The notes below the pieces were generated by a model that had not been told where the DNA came from, did not search any database, and worked only from the letters and a program-made list of their open reading frames with translations. Positions 22,701 to 34,280 of a DNA stretch of 64,000 bases are shown piece after piece (position 1 is the stretch's first letter; every line of letters starts with the position of its first letter). The DNA comes from Branchiostoma belcheri (Eukaryota > Chordata > Leptocardii > Amphioxiformes > Branchiostomatidae): the NCBI RefSeq assembly GCF_001625305.1, contig NW_017802492.1, positions 945,022-1,009,021 of the forward strand. Reading direction: 5' to 3'. The translations under genes and the position numbers were made by a program.

Positions 22701-25533
22701 AAAATTTTTGTGCCAATAAAATCAACCAACTCTACTTTCATGTCAGTCTCGGCTTTGTATGATGGTCAAATCAGTCGACCAGGATCCGGAGCAACAGTTC
22801 AGAGCAGACCATCAAACGCCACAGTACAGAGCAGACCACCAAATGCCACATTAAGAAGGCCGCAACATTCCATGGTGAGATCTAGAGAATTTCTAATTTA
22901 AAAACTAAGCTTTTTAAAACCTTTCAAAATTCTTTCCATTATGCAATAACTTACAAATGTACATGTATATATAGCCACGATGAAAACAATTCAGTTTATA
23001 AACACAATGAACAATACCTTGTGATTTCAGGTCCCTCCAATTTGATAAAAATAAATCTTTAAGTTTGTTCTCTGATTTTTTGGAAAATATTGGAGTGAGT
23101 GAAATAAAAGACAAATAGAATGAGGCAGATAGACCAAAATACCACCAAAGGAGCCACAATTTAGCCAACATATCAGGCTGGCTAACATTTAAAAAATCAT
23201 AAATGTACATGTAAGAAAACTACAATAACTGTAACAAAAAATTGTATCAGAGATTTCAGACCTCTGGGAAAGGTTTCATGATCATCAAATTATTTTATAT
23301 CATACCCGGGCCGCGATAACGTTCGATAACGGGTTCCGGACCGGGCCGTACTTTACGGTACGGCCTGGGCTCCATGGCTTCCATAGAACAATTCGAACGC
23401 GTTCTGCCATAACTGCGTGCGCCGCTTGAATACAGGATCCGAATGTTGGAACTGATGTTGTTGCATTTGAGGGTTTAGGGGCACCAACTTTTGGCTCATC
23501 TTGCATTGAAAGGCGTGTTTTCTTGGGTGGGCCTGGGTATGACATAAATAAAATACAACACGGTGTATTCCGCATCGTCCTCGGTCCCGGCCCACCCGCG
23601 GTCGGGCCGATACCTTGGGCGATACGGAATACCCCGTGTTGTATTCTATATATATATTAAGGACTTTCTTCAACTGTATGTAGTATTTTGCATGATTATT
23701 GTTTCTTTTGAAATTCTAAAACAGAAAAATCGAAGCTAACGTGGCAAATCAGAGAGCCAAATGGCAAATCAGAGAACCAAGAAATCAAATTCAATTAGTG
23801 TGGCCTCAGCCTGAAAAAGTCCCTGTGTTTCATGATCTGTAATACACAGGTACTGAGTCCCAGAATCAATCTCCAAGGCAACGGGACAATGGTAAAAGTG
23901 AAGATGGATACAAAGGCAAGTTATCATTCATTATTTACAAATTTTTAAAATGAAGTGTCAATACAAGTTATGTTAGGAAGTTTTATCTGAAATAGATCTA
24001 CTGTAACAGTAACTTAACTTTTCATCTCTGTAACTTTTTAGCTCTCAACTGATCTCTTTGATATAAATTGATGCTCACTGCAACTTTGTTCCTGTTTGTT
24101 CCGGGGATTGCGTTCGATCTGTATGTGCATGATGTCTCATGACTTAATTCTCAACCAGGATAGATGACAGTCACTTATGATACTTGGATGCTTATTGATT
24201 CACACTTACTCTGGATGACCTCATTGCATTGTCTCAGTCTATCTCTTCACTCTAGGTTGCTGAGCATTTGACTCTTAAATAAAATGTTGATTTAGATGAT
24301 TGGCATTACTCATGTTACAGTCTCACACACATTTTTTTTCCAGAAACAATACCATCATCCAATCAACTTTCTAAAGTGTCTTAAACTAAAAAACTCTCCC
24401 TGACATACATTTATTTCAGATTGACTCACACAATGGATCCCCCAGGTTCATACAAGCAATCTTACACAAAATGGAGCATGTTAAAGACCAGGTCAAAGCT
24501 GTTGCACTTAGTGGTATGTCCATCCTCATTTACATTGACTCATGTTTATATCTAACACTAAGAATTTTTTTTAATATCCTGATATAATTTTGTGCAGGAA
24601 CTTCGAGTTAGGCCGCACTCTGCCATGGCAACATATTATGAACAAGAAAAAATGAGTTACAGTAACTGTAGCTGCAGCAGGATTTAGACAACGTTATCTC
24701 AAATAATGTCTCCAGTCCAATATAAGAGTTCCATGACCTCATACCTTTTCTAGATGATGTTAACATTTACAATTGATGAATGATTATGTAAATAAAACAC
24801 TCAGTTGCATGAATTATATCAGTTGATCAATGACAGTCTTATCTTAGCAAAGAAATCTAGACTCAGCATTTCTTCAATACCGGTACATGTACTAGTACAT
24901 TGTACATAATGCACATACATGGCTTCACCAAGGTTACAATTTTTGTTAGCATCATGCACACACGCGCGTGCATGCACACAGTCACACACACACATTCAAA
25001 AATTGTAACCATGCTGAAGGTAGAACATTCTGTATGATTTATTCATTACAGAGCATATCACACCCAAGAGATATGACTGCTTCATCATCTACTGTGGGAA
25101 GGATTCTGCAGTCGTCAATGGAATCATCATCCCACGTCTGACCGAGCTTAAGATTACCTACTGTGAGCACCAAGAGCACTTCATTGCAGGACGTGACATT
25201 TTCACCAACATACAAGACTGTATCTCACAGAGCAGGAAGATACTAGCTGTATTTTCTGAAGATTTCTTTGCTAGTGACTGGTGTCGTAAGGATTTGGATA
25301 TGGCCATGGTACATGCTACTGAGAAGCAAATTGAGCATTTCATTGCTCCAATCAAGATTGACGACTGTGTCATTCCTGACAAATATGGTGATTTGAAGAA
25401 CATCACTTATTCTGATCTAACAAGCTATCCCAAAGACTGGGGTGAGCAGATTAGGTGTTCCCTGGCAAGTATCCGTGTTGCTTCAATGGAAATGGAAATC
25501 TGCATGTGTACAACATCTGCAGATTCCATTTAA
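19773..25533 (+). CDS. Single-pass membrane receptor with cytoplasmic TIR domain (copy A)
   Basis: Seven exons with consistent phases: 19773-19854, 20348-20527, 21618-21785, 22747-22874, 23850-23915, 24420-24513 and 25052-25533, giving 399 residues. Residues 1-23 are a signal peptide (MILPAALFIILQ, cleavage after NSLA). The ectodomain is only about 80 residues, with NVS, NGT and NNS glycosylation sequons and a YICL...C cysteine pair. Residues about 103-131 are a transmembrane helix. The cytoplasmic linker contains an imperfect nine-residue repeat (ATVQSRPSN, ATVQSRPPN). The TIR domain fills the last exon (residues 240-399): box 1 is YDCFIIYC and box 2 includes GRDIFTNIQ. The position that is usually Glu in WCxxE reads WCRKD. 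The fifth intron starts with GC (AAG, then GCAAGT). TIR domains signal by assembly or cleave NAD+; which applies here is unknown. The gene has a tandem paralogue downstream. The ectodomain family is not recognised. Confidence 0.9.
20759..21496. repeat. MITE with CCCGTTCATA termini in intron 2 of TIR gene A
   Basis: The left end CCCGTTCATACCAGACTTTA and the right end (TAAATAAAAGTCTGTTATGA then ACGTGG) are inverted repeats about 740 bp apart. An inner GTTGAAACC-CTAAATAA motif occurs at both ends. Open frames inside are short and unrecognised. Similar CGTTCA-type ends bound the elements at 47907 and 58496. Confidence 0.65.
22215..22593. repeat. MITE family 1, copy 3, in intron 3 of TIR gene A
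   Basis: TAAGGCCATACCAATTTAAT at the left and the reverse-complement-like AATTAGTGTGGCCTAA at the right. The interior shares the GTCAACACAAAAGGCTGGGT block with the copy at 48845. Confidence 0.75.
23021..23808. repeat. MITE family 1 relic carrying a nested palindromic insertion, in intron 4 of TIR gene A
   Basis: The right end (AGAGAACCAAGAAATCAAAT followed by TTAGTGTGGCCTC) and weak left-end matches near 23021 mark a decayed family 1 element. It is split by a GC-rich segment at about 23303-23650, whose inner parts are reverse complements (AATACAACACGGTGTATTCC against GGAATACCCCGTGTTGTATT). Confidence 0.55.
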
Positions 25534-27600
25534 CAGTTCTACTGCAAATACTTGGATGTAATACTGAATGTGAAAACACCAACACATGGACTATTCTTAG
25601 CCAAATTGAATGATGAATTGGCTAATACCACTGTGACAGTAGTACATCCCAATAAGTCTCAATAGAGCATTGAGAAGAGATATCCATGAAACTGGTATTT
25701 TCATGATTCTGCTTTAATGTCATGTCCTAAATGTTTCATGACATTAAGTCAGACACTTTGGTCAACACAAATAGAGTCAGTATGCTTTGACATTTAACTT
25801 GTGGACTGCTTACGACTACAGGACTTACATGTACATTGTATCTGTCTGACTGAGTGAGTTTGCCTATTGAGTTATGACATAGTCTTAGTTGTTTCTGCTT
25901 GAGTTGCAGCAATATCTGAGTGTGTCTATTCTGTATCTATACAGAATAATACAGAAATCAAGCTGGAATACTTTGAATCAAACTCAGTTCAAAGTTTGAA
26001 ATTCAATATAAAAGTGTAACATACAATACACTCTATAAATGGATGACTGTTTGGTTTCTTTTTTTGGTGGGCTTTAGAGTGCTTGCAACTGGCAAGAACT
26101 TTCTGCAGCTGGAAGTTTGTACATAGTATTACATGTATTATACATAACATACATAGTGTCATGAATCATGATCATAGCATAATTACCCTCATTTCTGCTG
26201 TTGACTATTTTTATGAAGATCATAAGCCACAGAATTAAACCTGCAAATGTTACATTTAACATAGCTTTATGTGACATGGGTGGGCCTTGCTGGAGTTAGG
26301 AGTTACTAATAAGCATTGTAGTTTCAAAGGACATCAATTACTTTTTAATAAATATTAATATCAGCAAGGTGTATAATGTCCTTGATATCAAGAAACTAAT
26401 GTGTGTTAAGTAGACAAAATGGACAAGAATTTCCTGATTTGTAAATTAAGTCAATCTAGTGGAAGAAAAGTTTTAGTGTTTGAATTTTTTTCCCAGCATT
26501 ACACTTTCTGTGGAAACATTGAAAATGTTACAGTTAGTGATACAAGAGTGCAGTTGTATCTGCAAGGCTGTATATATCAGTGCTTGAACTTACTTATACT
26601 TTGAATATACTAAACTTAAAGTCAGATAAAATTAATGAGATACTTAGTATTCAAGTCATGACATCATTATTCAGACATGCCTTTAAGGTATTTTGGATAA
26701 AGTACTAGTAATGTTCACATCTGGTATATTATTGTATAGAATATGGTATTAACAACACTTATATGTCATAAATTAACACATTTTTTGTATATACAGTAAT
26801 TTTCAAGTTTCCAAATGCTGGGATAGTGTACATACACACATGTAAACATCAGTGGTAGTTTTGATTTGGAATTGGATGTGCTTTTCATGTGTGTGTGTCA
26901 GCCAGCAGGTTTTCATGCAAAACAATTGACAAGTCCAAAGCTGTGTTTGCATTATCACCTGATGACTTGAGAGTGATTAAAAAGCAAAAAGTACAAAACT
27001 GCGTTGTTGTACTCTTTTCTGATACTACAAGAATTTTATTATTTAACAATTCATGTTATTATTATGATCATCCTTATATCTAATATATCTAGTAGTAAGG
27101 GCAATAATTAGCTTTAGTTGATATGTTGAATGTTGAATTGAGGAAAAATGTTTGTCAAATACTCTATAAATTGCTTTTGAAATGCAAAGGGATTGTGTGA
27201 TTACTTTATGAAATAATAGTAGCCTGGGTGCCGTCCAATTTTCTACAGGCCTTCTTGTACATTGTAGTACTACTTTTTTCAGGCTAGGGAGTGCAATCAG
27301 CTGGCACCCAGGATTAATAACACTTACTCAATACTTCAAAAAATCATACTACTCAATACTTTAAAAAATCATACTACATTCCATAGTATTTAACCATTAT
27401 AATAGTACGTATTAGTACAAAAAGTTATTGCCAAGTTGTCCATACCTGGTATACCATGGTGACATTCTATAGTATTTTACTATAGTACGTGTTAGTACAA
27501 AAAGTTATTGCCAGGTTGTCCATACCTGGTTACCATGGTGACAAACGTCTGGTTCAGGTCAATTTGACCTTATTTGTTTGGAGGAGAAGAAGAGGAAGAA
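25534..27600. other. 3' flank of TIR gene A, duplicated downstream of gene B
   Basis: No coding exon. From the stop codon to about 27.4 kb the sequence aligns in order with 34.18-36.07 kb, including the GGCAAGAACTTTCT and GACATGGG.AGGCCTTGCTGG blocks and a small CCTGGGTGCC...GGCACCC hairpin (27224-27310 against 35896-35973). Short frames in this region are conserved only because the DNA was duplicated. At 27378-27545 a block of about 85 bp (TAGTACAAAAAGTTATTGCC, then TTGTCCATACCTGGT) is repeated in tandem. Confidence 0.7.
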
Positions 27601-27603
27601 GAT
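27528..27603. repeat. Dispersed repeat also found at 55332-55405 in reverse orientation
   Basis: ACCATGGTGACAAACGTCTG followed by GTTCAGGTCAATTTGACCTT is matched by the reverse complement at about 55332-55405, inside an intron of the ZP gene. It is a short interspersed repeat of unknown class. Confidence 0.55.
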
Positions 27604-27659
27604 TAACAGAGCAAAAACAAATTGTTTTCATTCTGCGAAGGTAAACATAACAAGTTGTT

Positions 27660-28160
27660 ACAAGTTTTGACTTGCATGTAAGCTTACACACTACCCAAAG
27701 TACCTGCATGTAAGTGAACACATCCTATATTGCAGCACTGTTTGGGACCAGGGAGGTAAGGGGCACATGATAGACACATTACAGAAGCTACAAAATAGAG
27801 CGGGCAGGGCAGTACTGGGTCGTGACCGCTACACCTCCAGTGCAACTGTTCTGAACTTGTTAGGCTGGACCTCTGTAGCACAGCACCACAAACGAGCCAA
27901 GGCTATATAAATTTTAATAATTCTTATGTTTAAGGCATTTAATGGAATGTCACCTCCACACATCTCTCAACTATTCACAACATCTGCCGGTACCCCCACA
28001 CACAACATCCAACTAAGCACTTCAGCTGCCAAAAGCTCGCTTGCAGTCATCGCTTTCTTTTCCAGTTCAGTGCTCTGGAACTCACTTCCTCCTCACGTTA
28101 TTAATACAAAAACTCTCCGTGTCTTTAAGACCGCCTTTTCGTCACTTAGCAATTAATAAA
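27660..28160 (+). mobile_element. 5'-truncated non-LTR retrotransposon fragment (C-terminal end of the reverse transcriptase ORF)
   Basis: From about 27731 a frame reads YCSTVWDQGGKGHMI, then LQKLQNRAGRAVLGR, then SVLWNSLPPHV, ending in a TAA at about 28156. These are the typical C-terminal motifs of non-LTR retrotransposon reverse transcriptases (thumb/tail region: SxxWxP..., LQxxQNRAxR, WNSLP). A single in-frame stop (TAA at 27908) interrupts it. Most of the ORF, including the catalytic palm, is missing. It lies between the two TIR receptor copies and is a dead copy. Confidence 0.8.
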
Positions 28161-28856
28161 ATGATTTCTTTGTTGTTAATTTTGCATTTTGTTCATAAAC
28201 ATTGAGATGCAAATTCAGTTCCATTATCAATATTATTTACATCATTTGTCATATTTATTATGGCTTAACATATTGTTATGGCTACACCACACTATATGTG
28301 GTAAACTTTCTAGTTTAGTCTGTTTTCTGTACTTTATTATTTTGTTCTGTTTCTTTTATTATTACGACCATGAGTTAGTTTACACCTTTTCTTTTTTATG
28401 TTACCGGTATATATATTTTGTGCAGGGAGCTTTGAAAACCAGCAAAATGGCGATATGCTGCCCCTGCATAAATAAATAAAAATGTAATGAAAAATGTATG
28501 TACATGTGTCTAGTCCCTCACCTGACCTTGTCAAGGGGGACACACCTAGTTGGTATTATAATATGATACAAATGGATTGTGACGTAACAAAGCAAAACAA
28601 TGACGTCACGGGACTTTCCAGGCGTGATGGGAAGGTGAAGCCATTAGGACATACGCAGTAGAAAATTCAAAGCACTTCTGCGGTAGTCTGAGGTTGACAA
28701 TGAGCACACCTGCTACTCTACCACAGTCGTCAACATGCCGTTCCCATGCACACGGCAACAATGGGTTAGTTGAGAGCTTCTTTGCCAAGTATATTTATTG
28801 TATTCTGCTAAGTATGCAGGGAAACTATACTTGGATTATCTGACAGAAACTGTGCC

Positions 28857-29497
28857 TTAAACGGGTCTGCCTAAATACCTCAACCGACCTCAACCGACCG
28901 CGTAATGGGTTAATATGCAGTATACATGGGTCAACAACCTTTCCCAACGCTCTGGATACATTGTCTATGCTTGATTGAATGAAATTTAAAAGCATGAAGG
29001 GATGGACATCCAACTATTGAAATAAATTATCTGTCTAGCCACCCCCCAAAGTTCGTTGTTTGGTTCCGCGGAGCGTTCCTCCTTGAGGTCAATGGAGGTC
29101 AAGCCGGTAGGCGTACGTGCTTAGCAGCTTGGATGTCAGGCTGGAAAACACTCTATAGTATATATAGCTATTATGAGTTGGCTATGATGGTATTTGTGCT
29201 TTACTATGATTTATAAACCAACATCTTTGCGTTCTGTTGCCTGTATAAAGCAAAAGGTGTCCAACGCGCGATCCAACTTGGCGGCCATGAAAAAGCATTC
29301 TAAAGTCAAACCAGAGGTATAACTTTTAAAAACTGGTAAATACGTCAAAGTTACAGAGAGTGTTTTTTCCATTCATACAAGCATAGACAATGTATCCAGA
29401 GCGTTGGAAAAGGTTGTTAGCCCATACATATACTGCATATTAACCCATTAAGCGGTCGGTTGCGGTCGGTTGAGGTATTTAGGCATACCGCCTTAAA
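28857..29497. repeat. Inverted-repeat element between the TIR paralogues
   Basis: The arms 28857-28979 and 29371-29497 are reverse complements for about 125 bp (for example ATACATTGTCTATGCTTG against CAAGCATAGACAATGTAT, and TAATGGGTTAATATGCAGTA against TACTGCATATTAACCCATTA). The interior of about 390 bp includes TTGGCGGCCATGAAAAAGC. No coding frame is supported. Confidence 0.75.
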
Positions 29498-29549
29498 CTT
29501 GACATAAAATCATGTCTCAACTTGGCATTTGACAGTGTACAGCCAGTCT

Positions 29550-29615
29550 ACAATGTTAATTGCCTTTTGGCAAAACGCACCAGCTTTGAAGGCACACAGC
29601 ACAGCACAGCAGCAG
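29550..29615 (-). mobile_element. 3'-end fragment of the retrotransposon family seen at 37.6 kb
   Basis: Plus-strand text CACCAGCTTTGAAGGCACAC, then AGCACAGCACAGCAGCAGAT, parallels 37660-37690 (CACCAGCTTCGCAGGCACGC, then GGCGGCAGAT), which is the 3' end of the minus-strand retrotransposon. Only the terminal part is present. Confidence 0.45.
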
Positions 29616-29811
29616 ATGATAGGTCCTTATTCTAGTGGGTCAACATTGAGAGATAGACAATAGCAAGTTTTTATGAGACCTTCAACCTGTTAGAACATCT
29701 CTAGAACATGGAGGAGAATTAACATGATGCCATCTGGAATCATAGTTATAGATGTGTAATTATGTACCACAATAACATCATGCACTGAAAGTGAAACTTG
29801 TTGTTTTCTAG

Positions 29812-32800
29812 GGGACATCTGTGGTACAGCGGCGCATCAGATTCTGTGGCATTGTACATGTACTGCTTTGCGGTGGTGTTGTTGCAGGCCTAATTACATA
29901 TATAGTAGGTCTTACATCAAAACCACAACCAGGTACAAATAGTTTTAGTTTTTGGCATAAACTGTAGCAATTTGATGCCATAAGTCTTGTACAGTTTCAC
30001 GAAAATGTAACAAATGTGGTCATCTACATGTATTACCGGTAAATATGGACTATTTAGCAGCCAGATAATCATATCATGCTCTTCAATTCAAAAGCCATAA
30101 TGCAATTCTTTCCACCTAAAGGCCTGCAATGCTTAGTCTATAGCGAGTACTGAATACTGTATTACTATTAGGTACGAATTAATGTCATTGCCTGAAATGT
30201 CAGTATTATAACAGTTTACTATGTTAACTATGTAAACTATATAATACAGCTAATGACCCATACCTGACATTTCAGTTTTATAACAGGTTACTGTGTTTAT
30301 TATAATACAGCTAATGGCCCAGGTATCCAAACACTACTGAATACCAACCTTCAGCTGAACATACCTATAGATGACACACACATCTGTCTCCATCATGATG
30401 GCCAGAGTGGGTGCATACAACTGAAACATCATGGAAACATCACCCTCCGCATGACAGTGGAAGGAAGAAGTATGTTTGAGGGGTGTCCTTAAGTTTGGAC
30501 TAATACAGAAACAACCAGAAAATTGACTTTTGGTATTATCCTTAGCTAATGTATTAGAATTATTTTTTATTTACTTTATTTTTTAGAATCTTTTTTTTTT
30601 TTTTGCAAATCAGAAAAAAATCAAGAGGTGAATCCGAGAACCAATAATTAAACTGGTGTGGCCTTAACTTAAGTCGATATTCAATTATACTCTCTTTATT
30701 AATTTTCTAATTTTAATTATTTCATTGTTTGTTGCATGTATAGAGGTCTTTGATTTCCCTCTCGGACATATTGAAAAATTGAAATATATTATTTCTAGCT
30801 GGCTTTTCCACGATCCATTTAAAGCTCATTGATTCATCAGTTAGTTGCTCTTTCAGACTATTGAAAACCAGATTTCTTAGCCTTTTTCGGGTGTTGTAAA
30901 TTACATCACCATGACACATTTTTTAAAATCTTTGTCTCTTTTAGCACCAGTTCACCATGGCTTGTCTACTGCTGCAATTGGATTTCTCTTGATGGTGTCA
31001 TCTATTGCTGGTATTGTGATACTGGGGATAGGCTTTGGATGTTACATTGCATTCATCTATCTGATCAGCACCATTTCTTCATGTACATGTAAGTTACGGT
31101 AACTCGTTGCCACAGTTGTGCAAAAAGACAATTCCTTTAACGTAGTAAGTGCTCTCTGAATTTGTAAGGAATTTCTTTGAAGCCTACTGAGACCGAGTCT
31201 GAGGAGCTAAGTTGCTCATCATCTTGTTTAAAGTCAGAACAAGGTACATGTAATACTATGTGTTGTGATTAACTAGCTGTTTATTCATAACTTTCAGAAT
31301 TGCCCTGCTTGTAAAGATAAAAAAAGTAGAACATGTAGAGCTTGCCCCCCCCCCCCACTTTCTTTACCTTGAAGCTCTTCATTACATATGAACTGTTATC
31401 AGAAGCTGGAACCATTTCAACTTGTTGGCTCTAATTTGATTTCTACACTCAGGTTTTTCAAAGAATGATGACCTCTCCATCATGGAAGATCAACCACCAC
31501 AGAGTGTCTGCCAGAGGGTAGGAAAATATTCAAACCACATGAGCATTCACCTGTATGCAAGTATTGTAGCACATTGTTACATGTACATGATATACATATG
31601 TTCAGGTTGGAATTATCATTATGATATAAAAAAAGACAGAAGTCATACATAAGAGGTCGATGACTTCATACCTAATTTTAATTCGTCATCTATGACTTTG
31701 GTTTGTTAGAAATGTTCTGCTGTACATAGTTTGACTTTTATTTTGTTGGTACATGAACCAATGCATGGATGTGTGATTCATATGTCGTAGTACAGAAATA
31801 TTGATTTATTGATTTATTGAGATGCCCTTTAGCCCATGAGGGGCTAATCTTCCAGGGCTCATTAACAGTACAACACATAAAATACAAGCACTGAATACAT
31901 ACAATCATTGCAATTACAATTTACACATTAAAATAATTGAGGTTGAGGCCAGAGGTCATTTAACTAATTATGACTAAAATCAACAATAAAACTTGTGAGT
32001 TACTAAATTGCTTCAAATATATACAATATTGTCAGGGTAAGCCTTTAAGTTCCATAAAGCTGACGTGTCATTTTCCTGAACTGCCTCTCAAAAATACATG
32101 TTACACAAGTTCGGAAATTTTCCGACATAGTCATGATGCTTAATGTCATTGTCGTCACTACTGGGTGTATTTTTGCGGGTTTGGAGTGCTGTGGAGTTTT
32201 CATGTTGGTGGTTTCATTGACTTGCATGCTACTGGGAAGAGTGGCAGTCCTTAGGGTCTACTCCTTAGGGGGACATTAAGCCGGCGTCTACTGTTTATGT
32301 GCGCATTGGGAATACATGTGTATGTCCACAGACATGTCCACATATGTCCCTGTGTTTCGTGATCTTAACCCTTGTCCTGCAAAGCACAACAATTGTTGTT
32401 CTGCACATACAGTACCATCTATATAGCACCCTGTATATATGTAGGTACGATTTGGGGGTATTTCTTGTGCAACGCATCACACTGCAGCGAAACGCAACAA
32501 ATGCAGAAGTAATGGTATGATGCCACTGCAGGGCAAAAAATTTTGGGGGTCTATGATCTAATTAAGACATGAAATTATTGAAAAATATTGTGCCAGGAAT
32601 GCCAGCAGGACAAGGGTTAAGCTCAATCAGTCTGTCACTCACAGGTACCAAGTCCTGGTGATGAGCCACAGGGTAACACTGCCAGGACAATTTGGAATGT
32701 GGAGATGGATAAAAAGGCAAGTTATCACAAGTCTTTATAGCCACTTTGGGATTGTTTGAACATTGTGATTTGTGATTCTTGTGAACAGCTAGAGTTAGGA

Positions 32801-34180
32801 TTTTCTATACAATGGTCCATACTATCCATGACAACTTGCTGATTGCAAATTCGGTTCTGTGTTTGGAAATAATCCCTGCGTGATGATATTTATTTAATAT
32901 GATATTAAAAGCAAATATCATCAGTTTGGTCAGTATAAGTTTCAATCAAGAATGGTTGTTATCCAACAAATTTGTATGAGTTTTACCAACATGTGTTGCA
33001 CTCACTGCTTTTTTATATATTACATAACTGTACAGCCATTATCCAATCAACATTCAGGAATACATTCTCTTAAATTAGTATATTACACTTAACTCCCTGA
33101 CACATTTCAGATTGACTCGCACAACAGCACCCCCAGGTTCAAAAAGGCAATATCAGACAAGATGGAGGACATCAAAGACCAGGTCAAAGCTGTAACAGCT
33201 GCTTTTGATGGTATGTCCATGTACAATTGTATATATAGTAACAGTTGTAATTTCTAAATTTCCTTACATTTGTAATATTGAACACAATTATAGAAAAACA
33301 CAAAAATGACCAATAAAAATACCTCCAGTCTAAGGACAGTGTGACATAAATAATGATGAAAAAAAGTATTGGTTGAGTTTGGTGCTTGTGGGTGTAGATG
33401 AGAAGGCCAGGTCTTGGCAAAATGTGAACAAGTCATTAGTGAGAGACTATCTAAATGGCAGATTGAGACTGGTGATAAAATATTGCTAAAGAATAATGTC
33501 GTTGAGAAGAAAGTGCAAATATTTTCTAGAGGAAAATACACTAGAAATTTATCCCCAAAACAATTAAATTTTTGTGTGCTGACTCCTTGTCCAACCTTCG
33601 CAAAATTATAATTAAAGCGTACATTGATCATGTAACTACACGTGAATGTGTGCCTTTATTCCATGCAGAGTCCATCATATCTAAGGGATATGACTTCTTC
33701 ATCATTTACTGTGGGAAGAATTCTGCAGTTGTCAATGGAATCATGTCACATCTGACTGACCTGAAAATTACCTACTGTGAGCACCAAGAGCACTTCATAC
33801 CAGGACGTGACATTTTCACCAACATACAAGACTACATCTCACAGAGCAGAAAGGTACTAGCTGTATTTTCTGCAGACTTCTTTGCTAGTGGATGGTGTTG
33901 TAAGGATTTGGATATGGCCATGGTACATGCTGCTGAGAAGCAAATTGAGCAGTTCATTGTTCCAATCAAGATTGATGATTGTGTCATTCCTGACAAATAT
34001 GGTGATTTGAAGAACATCACCTACTTTGACCTAACAAGCTCTGAGAATGACAGTGTTTGGGAGCAGATTAGATGTTCCATGGCAAGTATCCGTGTTGCTT
34101 CAATTGAAATGAAAATCTGCATGTGTCCAGAACATCTGCAGAAGCCGTATAACAGTTCTACTGCAAATACTTGGATGTGA
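29812..34180 (+). CDS. Membrane receptor with cytoplasmic TIR domain (copy B), first exon not found
   Basis: Seven exons join in phase: 29812-29932, 30311-30469, 30945-31088, 31453-31517, 32645-32716, 33111-33210 and 33669-34180. They encode 390 residues. The first listed exon follows an acceptor and an in-frame stop, so at least one 5' exon is missing. That exon holds a hydrophobic helix after a basic patch (QRRIRF, then CGIVHVLLCGGVVAGLITY), suggesting a signal anchor rather than copy A's cleaved signal peptide. Next come a short ectodomain with a HICL...C cysteine pair, a second helix (exon 30945), a linker, and the TIR domain (box 1 YDFFIIYC, box 2 GRDIFTNIQ, WCCKD where WCxxE is usual). 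The predicted topology is two-pass with both ends cytosolic. Exon order, phases and a GC-starting fifth intron match copy A, 8.6 kb upstream. The TIR exon is about 90% identical by eye; the ectodomain is much more diverged. Confidence 0.87.
30196..30310. repeat. Tandem duplication of about 61 bp at the exon 2 acceptor of TIR gene B
   Basis: ATAATACAGCTAATGACCCA (30241) and ATAATACAGCTAATGGCCCA (30302) are two copies of the acceptor plus the first exon bases, 61 bp apart, with similar upstream sequence (TGTCAGTATTATAACAG against TTTCAGTTTTATAACAG). Only the downstream acceptor keeps the frame open; the upstream one leads to a TAA. Confidence 0.7.
30583..30666. repeat. MITE family 1, truncated copy 5
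   Basis: Only the right end remains: AGAATC followed by a T run, then GCAAATCAGAAAAAAATCAA, then GAACCAATAATTAAACTGGT and GTGGCCTTA. It lies in intron 2 of TIR gene B. Confidence 0.65.
31796..32270. repeat. Probable retroelement tail remnant
   Basis: TTATTGATTTATTGAGATGC followed by CCTTTAGCCCATGAGGGGCT resembles the reverse complement of a non-LTR retrotransposon 3' end with an A/T-rich simple tail. No coding part is visible. It lies in intron 4 of TIR gene B. Another such remnant, at 51559-51650, starts with the similar TTCTTTATTTCTTTATTGAG. Confidence 0.35.
32368..32620. repeat. MITE with TTAACCCTTGTCCTGC termini, copy 1
   Basis: Starts TTAACCCTTGTCCTGCAAAG and ends CCAGCAGGACAAGGGTTAA, a terminal inverted repeat. 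The interior includes ACAACAATTGTTGTTCTGCA. A second copy of nearly the same sequence lies at 61657-61898. No ORF. Intron 4 of TIR gene B. Confidence 0.8.
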
Positions 34181-34274
34181 TACTTGGATGTGATACTGAA
34201 TGTGATATTGTAAAAATCAGTGTGATTATTCAGCTTGCTTGACTTGTGAAACTGGCTGCAAGGCTGATTTTATT

Positions 34275-34280
34275 AATAAA
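34275..34280 (+). terminator. Candidate polyadenylation signal, TIR gene B
   Basis: AATAAA about 95 bp after the stop codon of the second TIR gene, in TTATTAATAAAACTTGAAAA. Position and context fit a short 3' UTR; use is inferred. Confidence 0.4.

Noticed and set aside
23300..23673. Minus-strand frames of 91 and 106 codons in a GC-rich block
   Set aside because: The block is a palindromic insertion in a decayed MITE. The frames come from its base composition.
26889..27083. Short frame with a similar counterpart at 35492-35689 in the other TIR flank
   Set aside because: The similarity comes from the segmental duplication. The frames differ by indels and lie downstream of the stop codons, so they are not conserved as protein.
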